Shown piece by piece: positions 11,731-24,020 of a stretch of DNA of 64,000 bases. Position 1 is the stretch's first letter, and each line of letters begins with the position of its first letter. Source of the DNA: Cardinalis cardinalis. Its lineage: Eukaryota; Chordata; Aves; Passeriformes; Cardinalidae. The position numbers were made by a program, and so were the translations under genes. The stretch is from the NCBI GenBank assembly GCA_014549065.1, contig JACDOX010000017.1:7308808-7372807 (forward strand), in the 5' to 3' direction. A model generated the notes under the pieces. It was given only the letters and a program-made list of their open reading frames with translations, made no database searches and was not told where the DNA came from.

Positions 11731-14700
11731 TTGTTTACAACATAAGAATGTCTAGATTTCAAGTAAACTTATCTACTTGCTAGTAATATTTAATGCCTTC
11801 ATAGAGGTATGCTTTATGTATAAAGCAACTTCTGGCTCAGTTTTCACTTGTGTGAAGGCAAGTGAGCCTGATAATGATTTTGAGAGCCTGCTGCTCCCCA
11901 CCCCTCTTCTGGAGGGACACCAAGATAGTCTGTCTTGTCCCAGTTATGATTACTGTGTACACTTCAGCCCTCTTACTGAGAATTCCATTTTAGAGACTTC
12001 CTTAGGACAGTGTAGAACCAAAGGAAGATTCATGGTGGCAAATAACAAAAGACAAAGGCCAGCAGTAAGCCAGACTCAGAGTGTGATGCTCACATATTCA
12101 TTCTGACATTATATCCCACATAAGGAGCATCCGCCGTGCCAGCTTCTGTGTAACTATGTCATCTGCATAACTAATCCTTTTATTTCCATGTCCCAGTTTA
12201 GTGCCTGGTAAAGCAATGTCACAAAGCAGTAGCTGTCACTTTGTTTCAAGAGAAGGGCAGAGGACTAGAAATGGCTGAGTTCTACTGCACCTCTTCTGAC
12301 AGGGCACAGGGATTGCCCGTTTAAAGAAATCTGTCTCTGCTCCTTCCATTACTGCTCATTTGCTACAAACAACCCAATTTTTTTTTTCTTTATTTTCTTT
12401 CCATTGGTACTCTGTGTGCTTTTCACTTCTCACTCCCTTCTATTTAATAATGTGTTTCGTGATTCTAGCAGATCTGTTTGTCAGGTCAGGAACAGCTGGT
12501 ATTGTTGCACAGGAGGTTGTCTTACTCGGGCATCTATGGGCTTACTTCAATAATTGTTGCTTTCTTGGATGGTAACAGTGAACAAATGATAGAAGAAAAA
12601 TACTCAAACACTGCAAATCTTTCTTAATACAGCATTCACTGAGTTATATAGGGCATATTAAAAAAATCACATTTTTTAATTATGTACAACAGACAAGTCA
12701 ATGAAGAATCGTGCATGAGATCCAGGCACTCTGAAGACCCATGAAAAGGAATTTTACCTCTTTTTATGAAGCTGAGACCAAGTGATTAAAATGATTGTGT
12801 CCTATCATTTTAATTCTCTTTCCTCTAAGCTTTTTTTAATGGTGCCCTCGTCCTCTGCTTAACCAAAATGATGAATTAATCCAGTTTCTCCCCTGTGGGG
12901 CAGAAGAAAAGCAATATTCACACATCTCATTCTGCCTGCTCTTCATTCACAAGGCACATTACATTTACCCATTTTTTCCCTCCTTGATTGTTTTGTATTG
13001 TTATCCTGAGGAATAGACACAGATCATAGAATTTGTGACTGTGAGACGTTCTGGTAAGACAAGACATCAGATGCAGTGCAAAACTGTGCAATGTAATTTG
13101 GAACAAAGCACTGCTGAGAGGATGGGGAAGAGGGACAGACATGTATTTCTAGATGATAAAAAGGGGCTGGCTTGCCCAGGATGAGTACTCTTGAAGCAGT
13201 TACACAGCCCTAGCATCTCTGTGATCTTTAGCTGGTCACTTGGGAGTTCTGACACTGCTCACTAAAGTGAGCTGGGAACCTGGACTCTGGCTGTGCCCCA
13301 GCCAATTCCTTAGAGCACTTGTGAGGGTATCCTCAAAGCCAAATGCCCTAACCATACCTAGTCTGCCCTAACCCCACCTAACTCTTAATGGCTCTTGTAT
13401 TTCCTTGCTGGAAGTTCAGGAAGTGTAACTCAGGGCCTTTGAACAATGTTCCAGGGCTTGGATAAACCATTATCCCAAAGTGACCCTGGTGAAGATTGCC
13501 TGAATCTACCAGTTTGTGTCCCACAGGGCATTGTGGCATAACCCNCTACACCAGGCCTCACAAAAAGTCCTCCTTTGTCACTCCAAAGCACACTGTGTCT
13601 CCTCAATGGCCCTATGGCACAGGTAGACCATGTATCCTTTCCACACACCTGGTCCTCACATCAGCATGTAGATCCACTGTCAGCTTCTTGTCCAAGAGAT
13701 GGGGGACAGTTTGGAGGTGGGAGATGGTGTAGGTACTTCTCTTCAACATCGTGCATTACTCCTAAGATATTTTGAAAGGCTTTTCTGAAGCAGCACTTTC
13801 ATTCACAGATCAATTTGGTTTAGTGTCTTAGATGAAAAGAAATTTCGTATCAGAGTTATAAAGAGAGTAAAATTGAAAATAAGACTGTGACCAGTCGCTC
13901 CTACTTAGATTTGGATGCATTCCTGCCTCAAGAATGAGCAACCATTGTAGATACTTCTCAGGGAAGTTGCTGTAGAGTTCATACATTATCCCAAAAGAAG
14001 AAGGCAGGGATCCAGTATTTTCATCCTAATATTTGCAGGGAAGAAAAATCTGGCTTACAGATGTGCCTGTGGGCCTTTTCCAGTCAAAGAATGGACACCA
14101 GCACAAAGCAAGTTTTTGATGGCCTGGCCCATGCACAGTTTAGGGAGTCTCTGTTGTACATCTGCGTCTGCTGAGGCTGATCACAAACCTCACTCCAGTA
14201 AGAATTGTTATTTAGTGTTGTGTACTTGGCCAATGGACCCCTTCATCAGTGATTCTCTTCTCCATCTAAGGACCATGACTCCAGTGATGGAAATAGGTCA
14301 TCTCAGAAGATGCCAACTGGTCTTGAGTCTGAGTGACAGCTGGCTGCTCTAAGCTGGAATTCTTGATTAAGACTTTTTTGGTGTATCTTCTCTGAGTAAT
14401 ATTTCCCTAGTGGAAAGCTCCTTCCATCTTCTTGTATAAACCATAGCGACAAATAAAGAGTAATGTAGGATGTCAGTGAATTTTCTGGGTTATTCTGCTC
14501 ACAAAAAGGGAAAGATTGGAAGTGGGGTTATGCATTGAACCAAATCTTTGTTACAGGAATGCAGTTAGGGTGAGAGACCTCTGTACTTGGGTCCAAACTT
14601 CAGGATCATCCATTATCCAGACTCTTGGCACAGGGCAAAATATTTTCACTCGATGAAGCCTTTGTCATGGTAATTGATTACTATATTGTCACATCTCTTA

Positions 14701-16160
14701 ATTTAATCACATCTTTTCAGACACTGCCAAGGTCTGGGTTGACTGCAGCAGGGTCATGGAAGATATCATTCAGGGAGAGAATGGATTGTGACAGTAGCAC
14801 AAGGCACCCAGATGTTCCTGAAAAACATCTGTTTGAGTGCCCCTTTCAGGAGGCTAAAACAGCGCAGAAAATGAAGGCTAGAAGTGGGCAGGGACTTTTA
14901 GATGGCACAGAGAGAGTATTGGGCAGATTGCTGAGGTGAAGGCAAATACCAGAAGGGCTTTGCTCAGGGAGCTTAAAGAACAACGTCTGAACTCTTTGAA
15001 GGTTTGTCTAACCATGTGATATGTAGATGTGATTCATTTTGGGTAAGTAGTTGTTGTAAAAGTCTGAAGCAGGAATTTGCAACGTGCAGCTCAGGCAATA
15101 TCACTGGTGGAGACCCCCTTCCAGTGTCAGCAAAACCATTTGCACTAAATGGTGACCCAAAAACTTGAGATAGCCAGCAGACCTCTTTCACTGACCTATC
15201 ACTTTTACCTTGGAGATGAGAGGTTGTTTGAGGCCAGTAAGAAAATCTTCCTTTTATGCTTCAAGGCTCAGTAGGCAACATGAAAATAAAGAAAGTGAAC
15301 AATGCCTTCATAGGTTGAGCAACAAAACAAGGGAGATGCCTTTAAATGTATTTCCCAGCCTTAACAATAGCACATTAAAAGGAAGCAATTTTAATGCTTA
15401 GAGCGATTGAAAAATGACCCAGAACAACTAAATCCGTAGCAGCAAAGATTAAAGAAAGTGCATACCACCTTTTTTGTATGGTCAATTTCTCCTTAAGGAA
15501 GATAACTCAAGCCTATGTATACATTTATGAAAGAGCAGATTTAGATGAAATATTGAGCTGCAACTTGAACAAGAGCAATGTTAAAAGGTAGTTTTCTAAT
15601 AAAGATTCCATCCACATAAATAATAGCTTTCTGCAGCCTAATAAAGCTACCCCTCCTACATAATCATGTGGGAAGTGTAATATTGTGCTGCCCTGGTCCA
15701 ACAGTCTCCTCCCCGTCACACATTCACACACAAATTCCATTTGTAATTAACAGGAAAATTCTTTATATTAGTTTTCTTTGCACTTTATAGAATAACAGAG
15801 AGATTAATTAAGAGGTCTGTATTTCTATTTCAAGGTTCAAGTACTTTCATTGAGCACATTGTGCTTTCAAAATCTGTAGTGTCAGCAGAAGTCCTTATTT
15901 CAAAACACAGACATTTCTCTTCCTTAAGTTTTACTTTTATATATGCATTAAATGACTGTGAGTAGTTAGGAGGCCCAAAACACACTGTCACCTGTTACAT
16001 ATCTAAGCTGTGCTGTAGATGTGTACAACACAAACACAGAAAAAAAAAGTTTCAGTGATGCTCATGACTTACTGCTGTGTTTAAATATAGCCTTTCACTA
16101 GCAAACCAGCTAAATGAGTAGAGAAACACTGTTTTCCCTCTAATTATTATCTTCTGTGAC
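11731..16160. other. Gene-free DNA
   Basis: No gene is supported. The largest frames are 109 codons (11777-12106, plus) and 104 codons (14625-14939, plus), neither of them recognisable. The part from about 13280 to 13745 is somewhat richer in C and G and has overlapping frames on both strands (13430-13648 minus, 13496-13732 plus), which argues against either being real. The part from 15340 to 15700 is motif-dense and is discussed as a finding. Only one N (13545) occurs. Confidence 0.6.
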
Positions 16161-16190
16161 ACGTTTTTTCTACTTTTTCTTTTTTTCCAG
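16161..16190 (+). other. Strong-looking splice acceptor motif
   Basis: A long pyrimidine tract (16164-16188) ends in CAG at 16188-16190. A branch-point-like CTGTGAC at 16154-16160 places its A 31 bases before the AG, which is normal spacing. The next 40 bases (16191-16230) are open in one frame and end before a weak GTAATC donor. No homologous protein is recognisable, so this could be a non-coding RNA exon, a cryptic site or chance. Confidence 0.2.
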
Positions 16191-16230
16191 AGGGTGAACC
16201 ATCCCATTGAGAGGACTATTTATGTAGCTG

Positions 16231-19200
16231 GTAATCCTAAAAAATATTTACCTTTGTGACTAATTTCTGTACAGGAGTACTGCCTCTAGGTGTGAGAGTT
16301 AGTTTGGACAACAAAGGCTGTGATATAAACCACTCAGTCCTGTTCAGCAGAAATCTTTCAGTTTTGCTCACTAAGTTTACATCTCTCCTTAAAGATGAAG
16401 AGAGGTTTAAATGACCACCCTGAAGAGGAGTCTTGGTGTCTGCAAGTGAATATACAAAAATCAGGAAACAGCAAAACTGTACTCTCTTCCACTTGTGCCC
16501 AGAAAAACACTTCTCTGCTGTTGTGCCATAACTCCAGCTCTGTGAAAAGGGAAGGGATTTCTCTGGAATGAGAGAAATGTTATCTCATGACAGAACTGGA
16601 TGGAGATCTGGGGCCTGTCTTCTGCTTCTTTAGCTCCTCAGCAGCTGAGTATTTTCAGTAACTCCCATGGAGATCTGCAGGCATCAAGAACACTCACTCA
16701 CTAATAAGGCACTGACAATCAGGCATTAAGGGGCAATGCTTTTCTGTGGACCCTTGTAACTAAGAATCTAATCTCAAGGTCAGAGTTAAAATGAAGAAAG
16801 GAAGGGAACAATTTTCCTGCAAGGCAGGGGCCAAGGAGTTGTACTGTGAAGCTGCAGTAATTCTTTTATGAAGACTTTATTGTTGACACCATCAACACAC
16901 AGAGTCCTTGTGAGTGAGAAAAACACTATCATTAAAACAAGAGGAGTTCCAGAGGCAACTGATCATTCTGGGATGTGCTTGCAAGGGCAATCTTTTTGTC
17001 CATCAGTTAGCTAAGGCTTACTTTATATGATCCAGCATAATGTTTAATATATAGTTATCATAAAGAAAATAACTAAGCAGAAAACAATAACTAACAGACC
17101 TAGATCCAACCATTTACTTTCTAATATGTTGTTGAAAAATTCTTGAGAAATAAGGTATGCTTATATTTTTTAAATTGATTGTAGTGAAGTGTAATAAATT
17201 CAATATAAACTGTGAAGACAGTTGTAGATCTGCAGCATATAAAAACATCTGGGACCAGACTCTGAGATGACTTCTGTACCTACTCCCTTTCGTTTCATGA
17301 CCACGAATAGCATTGCTTCAAGACTAAGAAAAGGAATGGGATTTACATGTATTAGCAAATACGTCCTAAATATATTTTAAAGGCCTAAGGCAACTGAGTG
17401 TATCATAAAATATTCATTGAGTGGTACACATTAGTGAATATACTGGAATACACTGATTAACAGATCATAACACCATTGTTTTAGACAAAGCCTGGATGGT
17501 AGGGACAACCCAAAAGCCTAACTCTTACTCAGAAAATGCAGTGGATGTCATTTACCAATAATTTGGAATGCAGCTAAAAAGTGTTGAACATTTTTAAAGT
17601 TCTGTATACCAGAAAATTAAAAGACAAGCTTTAAATCAAAGCAAATATAAGAATCACAGAAATGAGGCACTGTGGAAGAAAAGTCTTGCCTCTGTGCCAG
17701 CAGCAGTCACAACACTGACAGGTTCCACTCTTGCTCAGCCCCTGGGCTGCATCACCGCTGTCAGTCTCAGGCAGACTTGAGCATTCACTGGTGATACATT
17801 TCAGTCAGACAGTCCAACCCAGAGAGGAGAATAGCAAAATGAGGAAAACAAGCTAGAAATATAAATTTTTTTTGAAGGATGGATAGATTTTTGTGTGAAA
17901 TAAGACCTTTTTTTCCCCCGGAATATTTGTTGAAATAATTTGCAATGCTAAATAATTTTTGAAATAAAATATTGTAGCATTTTTATCTGATATACATTGG
18001 AAAATCTTGATTATTCTATCAAGAAGTACTCTGTTTGAAGCTTACTTGCACTGCCTGAGAAAGATCCCAATGAGATAATGTTCTGCAGGCCTTTTTCCAG
18101 TTTCTAGTTGTCTTCTCAAAAATCAGAGAGCCACTTGGCAGTGCTTGCCCTCATTATTGAGAGAGGGAGTTGAAAAGAATTGTCATGAAAACATTATTTT
18201 TAAAAATTGGAAGTAAATATTCCCATTGTTCATGTTGATTGACTTTAGATAAACATATTGAGATAAGACTGTATGCCTACACCAAAGAACTGAAACAACA
18301 TATATAATTTACAGACAATTATTCATGATAATTTAATTAGCTCTTTGTTTCCCCTTGATTCACCACTGAACTGTAGGACATTTTGTCATGAATCTGCAGA
18401 GAATGAAAAAAATCAGAAATGTAGTGAAGCATGTATTTCAGAAAGTAATGAAATTTTTACACTTTCTAAGTAGTCTTTAACAGCCTGTCATCCAAGGGAA
18501 AATCCCCACGGGTCTTCTAATCCCAAACAATATTTTTGGAAAATCCTGTCATCTCTTCCTACTACAGCCTTCTATAATTGAGACTGAGAACAGGATTCAG
18601 TTAATCTTTGGGTCCACCTAAGTATTTATCACCCTTCAAGTCTGCCTTTCAAGGTGCCTATGTAAAGCTCACTGTTTTTTGAAGAGTAGACTGCTAAATC
18701 ATACTGTGCAGAAGATTTCTTTATGCAAACAAGATCTGCCTTAAAAATTGAAAAAAANCAGAAAGCAGAACTATTTATTCCAAGCAAGGGAAACTCCATC
18801 TGCCTTTCATCAGTACATGGACAACCAAGAGACAGTGCAGATTTTCAGACATATGCTTTTGCACAGATGTGTAAGTCAGAGAACGTGGGTGTGTAAGACA
18901 TAGGCTAATACAGATCCCTGTGAATAAGTTTATCCCCATGCCCCTCATAAAAGACAGACACATGCAGAATTGCCCTTCCTCACCAGTTTGTGTCCACAGG
19001 TTTGCACAGCCATTAGAATTTTTTTGTTTAAGTCAGAGTTATTCAGGGGTGTCTTATAAAACAAACAAAAAAAAAATAGAAAATTGTTTCATGTTCTTTT
19101 TTTAGGATGATTGAGGGAAAAAAGGATCTTTTAAAAAGCCATTGACAGTGACAACAGTTATGAGGTTGACCTCTACTAACTTGACCTCAATCTGAGAAAC

Positions 19201-22200
19201 CTTTTCATCACCAGCTCAGATAGTAGAAAACAGAAATCATTATATATCAGGTAGTTGTTCAGAAATCTAAGAGGGCATGAATGGAGTACCTCGATCTATT
19301 TCTTAGTGGATAAATATGGATTCACAGTATGCAAATGCTTCTCATGCTGTCAAAAGTCACTAAATTAGCTGTGATCCAGGGCTGATTAGGAATCATAAAG
19401 GATATTAATCTTTTTTCCTCATCTAAAAAAACATTCTCTACAGAATAGGGCAGAACTTAAAGGGTGATGGTGGCTTCTTTATACGTCCATAGAGTTCAAC
19501 AAAACGTGGGCCTGCACCTAAGGCTGTTGTGTCTGGCATCTGTCTCACAGCTGCTTTTGAACTTCAGTAAAACTTGGTAAATTTATATGTGTTGAACCAT
19601 ATCTGGTTGGAGCTCACATTTAACCAAACCTTGTTCCTGAAACAGATTTAGGATACGAGAAGAAAACTTTTTGTTTCCTGCAGCAGTGTTGTCACTCCGA
19701 GTTGCCAGGCCCACACTCTCTGTTCATCATCACCTGGGGGGGTAATGAAATACATATCAGCCATGAAACCCCCTGCAGTGATCTCCCTGCTCCTTCTCCC
19801 TTTCCCTCAGCCCTCCTGAACTCTGCTCCTTCAGGAACATGCCTGGTTTGCTCTATAGCTCTAGAATAATTTAGTTACAGTACTAACCTGTAACAGTATG
19901 AATGCCGTTCTGCCAAATTCCACCAAATTAATTTATTTTTAAACCATGTGTTTTAATTGTTATATTCAGCATATTTTTTAATGGGGAGTGTGGACAAGGG
20001 AGTAGTGGTATTAAAATATTTTCCTTTATACTTATTTTAAAACTTTAGTGTTACAGGAGGTAGGAAAATAGCATCATTTGTTGGTTTAGGTTTTATTTGT
20101 TGGAGGAATGGGAAAGGGAACAGATCACCCAGTTTACTTCTGCTGTATCCTTGGGGACTGTGCCTAGTATATCTGCACAGTGCTCAATTAACATAATTCA
20201 TGTATTAGGAGGCATAAAGTTCCACCCCATGGGATGCATGGCCCTAATAAGCCCAGCGAGATGTGGCCAGACTTGTCACATAAGTGGGCTTTCAGAAAAC
20301 AGTGCTAAATTCATTGCTTTTTTCCTGTAAACCTGATTCTAACTCAGGTCTCAAGCTGAGAGGCTGCTGAATTAACCTAATGTGCCCACTTGACTCTCTC
20401 CTAAGTATCATGATAGATTTCTTTTAATCTGCTGCAGGAAATAAATTGCTGAAAAAAAAAATAAAGATCTGTACTCTTTAAAGACTAATCACTTTCAGGC
20501 ACTGTACGGCAAACAGCAAGATTCAGAATGAATCCTTTTACTGCATTACTCATGACAGCTTACAACCCAGACTATTAAACATTCATCAATAAAAATTTAA
20601 CATCCCATCTTCCCTTTGATATCCTCAACTGCTCCCTACATAAGACAACAAGAAGGCTTTCCACAGCTCAGTGTGATGGCAGGACATCAAAGCAGCCTCC
20701 ACAGCCAGCCCGCTTNGAACTGTGTCTTGTATTTAGAAAGTAGAGTTGTCACATGGGAGGAGAAAAAGCAATGCAGGAGATTCTCTCTGGTTTGAATATA
20801 TATAATCCCTCCCAAGGGGTGCATTATGGCCATGTTGTGGCTAAGCAGTAAGTTGCAATTCACTTTTCTTCGTATAAGGATATGACAGACCACACAAAAG
20901 CAAAAAGAAGAGCTGGATATTTTCCTTTGTTAAGCAATGAGCACTGCATGCCAGACTTTAACTGCAGGAAAAAAAGAACAGGCTTTTGCTTAAAAAATTA
21001 CCAGGTTTTATTATATCCTGGATTGACAAATTTGTTGTAGCTACTGTTTGCTGGAGAAGTGAAGATTGTAAACAAATAAATCTCTTTGCTTTTCTGCCAC
21101 CTACGGAAGATTTGTGCTTGCCATTGAAAAGCCAAGCGGGGAATTTTCAGTGGGCAAATTCAGTTCAGTGGAACAACTTCCATTTTTAGCTACTTAACAG
21201 AAGAGAGCTGGAAAATTAGACCCTGAAATAATCCTCTCCCCACAACTGCTGGGCTGTTGTACTTACTGTCCTGAACCTGACTCAAATCCCATTGTAAGAG
21301 TTCTATGATGCAGGTAGGTTTTGGATCAGATGCTAAACTGAGCAGCCTTAGGGTCGACAAGCTTAGGCTTGTTCCATCTGCCTTTCTCCGGCTCCTACAT
21401 CCTAACACTGGTCATTTTTGCTGCCTGCTGTGGGGCAGGGGTTTCAGCAATGGCCTGGGGTTTCAGCAATGCTCCTGGCCAAAGCCTGTCTGTTTCAGGA
21501 AGAATGAAGGGCCAGGAGCTGGAGAATAAATCCCACATTGTACATTGTTTCAGTTATCGTGTTCAATCAGAGCTTTGCTATGAGGAGGGATGTAAAAGGG
21601 TAAAAAGGAAGAAAGCAAAAGTAAGAAAGCAAGGCTCTCGTGGTAGTAATTCCTAGGGTTTTGAATCATTTGATTGGAAACTTCCAGTAGCTCAGCATAG
21701 ATTTTGATAGCATGTTACAGTATCAGTTGAAATAATAAATCAAATTTATGTTAGCAAAGGACATGGAAAGAAGAGCAAGTACTATCCACAATTACGTCTG
21801 ATTAACCTGGTTTTGCTTANCAGGTGCAGTGCTGCTAAGAAATCTTAGAAAGGACATGTTCCCTGTTGGCCTCTCTGTCATCCTGCATTATTACCAGAGA
21901 ACAGAAGTTGCTCAGATTGCACACGAATTGCAACCACACCTGCTACGAGTGTTTGCTGTGGCCTTCTCCTCAGCTTTCGTTTGTCACACCCAAAATCCTT
22001 TGCAGTCTGTTCAACTATAGCACTAAAATATTTGCAGAACAACAAGCTAAGTTAAAAAATGCAAGAGAGGTGATATATGCAGCGTTTTTTTTTCTGTTCT
22101 TAGATTTAAAATAAATTTACAATATTTTAAAATTTTCTATAGCAATACCAGCAACAACCAATATCTTTTACTGAGACAAAAAAGTGTCTGTCACAAAGTC

Positions 22201-22700
22201 ACAAGTATTTTATACAACAGTTAGTGGTCTAAAAATTAGTGGAATTTAATACATTTTCCCATTTGCTTCCCCCCTTTAAGAAGCAGATTTCAATGTTTAG
22301 CTTGGGTTTTCTTTTCAGTTTGGAAATGATTCTCTATTCAGCAACCTTGGATCTGTCTGTAATCTGCTTAAGGGCTTTCTATTGACTTTCAAGCTCTAGC
22401 AGTGAAATAAAATGGGGTGAGAGAATGAAATGATCTGGGTGAGACAAGAGATTTCATTTGATTTTGAGTCAAGAGGAACCAGGGAAGGAAAATCACACCT
22501 CTTTATGTTGCTTCAGAGATGTAAAATCANGTCCATACCACCAGGGCAGGCACTGTGCTGAACTTCTACCACTGGTAGTGCAATCAGAAGTGCAACCACT
22601 GGTTATTTCAAAATGGCACAGTGCCTTGTATGTCTCAGACCACAATGTCATTTTTGTTTCAATGCCAGTTCATTCTGTGCTAGGCTTGCCTTTGCAATGA
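16231..22700. other. Gene-free DNA
   Basis: No gene or large repeat is visible. The longest frame is 95 codons (21369-21656, plus) and is not recognisable. Short A/T runs occur, including A-rich DNA at 19061-19083. N characters are very scarce (18758, 20716, 21820, 22530). The CR1 insertion begins at the end of this stretch. Confidence 0.65.
21438..21471. repeat. Duplicated 15-bp unit
   Basis: GGGGTTTCAGCAATG occurs at 21438-21452 and exactly again at 21457-21471, four bases apart. A recent local duplication is likely, because the two copies are identical. Confidence 0.85.
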
Positions 22701-22707
22701 ATAGATG

Positions 22708-23552
22708 TTACAGAATCAGTCATGAAATAATAAAATGGCTTGGATTGGAAGGGACCTTAAAGATGATGTAGTTCCTAAGTCCCTGCCATGAGCAGAGAGC
22801 CTTCCACTAGATTAGGTTGCTCAGAGCCCCATTCAACCTGGCCTTGTACATTTCCAGGAATGAGGCAGCTACAGCTTCTCTGGACAATCTGTTCCAGTGC
22901 CTCACCACCTTCACAGGGAAGAATTTCTTCCTATTCTCTTCTCTAATCTAATCTAATCTAATCTAATCTAATCTAATCTAATCTAATCTAATCTAGAACT
23001 ACTCTCAATTTAAACCCATGCCCCCTTGTGTTGTCATTACATGTTCCTGTAAATAGCCTCTCCATCTTCCCTGTAGGCTCCATTTGGGTACTGGAAGGCC
23101 ACAACTAGGCCATCCAGAAGCCTTCTCTTCTGCAGACTGAAAAATCCAGATTCTCTTAGCTTTTTCTCATAGGAGAGGTGCTTCATCCCTCAAATTATCT
23201 TGGTGTCTCCTCTGGACTGACTTCAACAGGTCCATGTCCTTTTATCTACCAGCACTCCCAAGTCCTCCTCAGCAGGGCTGCTCTGGATCTGTTCATCCCC
23301 TGGACTGATACTGGGGGTGGCTCCAACCCTGCACTTGCTCTTGTTAAACAACATGAGTTTCCCAGGGGCGCAATGCTTGAGCTTGTCCAGGTCCCTCTGG
23401 ATGACAGCCNGGTGTGACAAAAGCACCACTCAGCTTGGTGTCATCTGAAAATTTGCTGAGGGTGCACTTAATGNCTCTGNCTGTGTCATTAATGAAGGTA
23501 TTAAATAACACGGGTCCCAATATGGAACCCTGAAGGACACCAATCACACCTC
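22708..23552 (-). mobile_element. 5'-truncated CR1 LINE
   Basis: CR1 is the main LINE family of birds; it copies itself by target-primed reverse transcription. Read on the minus strand the fragment opens near 23552 inside the reverse-transcriptase domain, with the conserved LQGS..GPVLFN..IND segment (about 23460-23535). The catalytic box, normally FADD, reads FSDD at about 23440-23451. After a frame change comes RDLDKL (near 23400) and then the SSPAE.DLGVLVD segment (about 23230-23290), after which the 3' untranslated region begins. The 3' end, near 22708-22770, carries the characteristic CR1 tail region (plus strand GGATTGGAAGGGACCTTA at 22743-22760), but its usual terminal octamer repeats are decayed. 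At roughly 0.85 kb it is far shorter than a full 4-5 kb element. The reading frame is broken, so it is inactive. Confidence 0.95.
22942..22995. repeat. (TCTAA)n microsatellite inside the CR1
   Basis: A 54-base pure pentanucleotide array of ten full TCTAA units plus TCTA, with no interruption. CR1 sequence continues directly on both sides. Avian CR1 3' regions carry one or two TCTAA-like units at about this place, so the array most likely grew from that seed by slippage. Its purity suggests that it is young or still variable. Confidence 0.97.
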
Positions 23553-23849
23553 AGCAAAGATTATTCAGATTGAAAATTACTTATTTTCTGAAAATTTTGG
23601 ACATTTCTCAGAATTTGTTGTGTTTTCATGAAAGTGATATGACTAAGCATACATTTCCTTCTGAGATCCATTTCAAGAGAAATTTAAATAGGTAGGACAT
23701 GATTCACAAATGTGATTTTGCCAGGATAGTGGGAATAGAACCTTTTCTTTCTCCGAAGTTCCATATGAATTTTAAAGCCAGCTTCCTTTGAAGCAGTCTC
23801 TTTCTTTGCTCTTTCACCTAGTTTCCATTACATTCCTGAGCAAACCCAG

Positions 23850-24020
23850 TGCAAATACACACCATGATTTTTGGTTCATCAAATATGCTAATACTCTCTG
23901 CTAATGGGGGTGTGGTGTGCAGGTTCAAGTCATGTGGATTTGATTAGCAAAATTTAATCAACTGAAAATTGTATGATAAACATGCCCATTAATGATGACT
24001 TTTATTCTTTACTACTAAAA
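23850..24020. promoter_or_regulatory. Candidate enhancer block beside CR1
   Basis: Motif-dense DNA about 300 bp past the CR1. It contains a POU-like ATGCTAAT at 23885-23892, a second GCTAATGG at about 23900-23907, GGGTGTGG (KLF-like) at about 23908-23915, TGATTAGC at 23941-23948, TTTAATCA shortly after, and CATTAATGATGA near 23987-23998. It shows neither simple repeats nor transposon sequence. The texture is that of a conserved non-coding element, but conservation is untested. Confidence 0.28.

Noticed and set aside
13430..13775. Overlapping frames on both strands with tryptophan-, glycine- and proline-rich text, suspected retroviral remnant
   Set aside because: No gag, protease, polymerase or envelope motif could be recognised, and plus and minus frames overlap.
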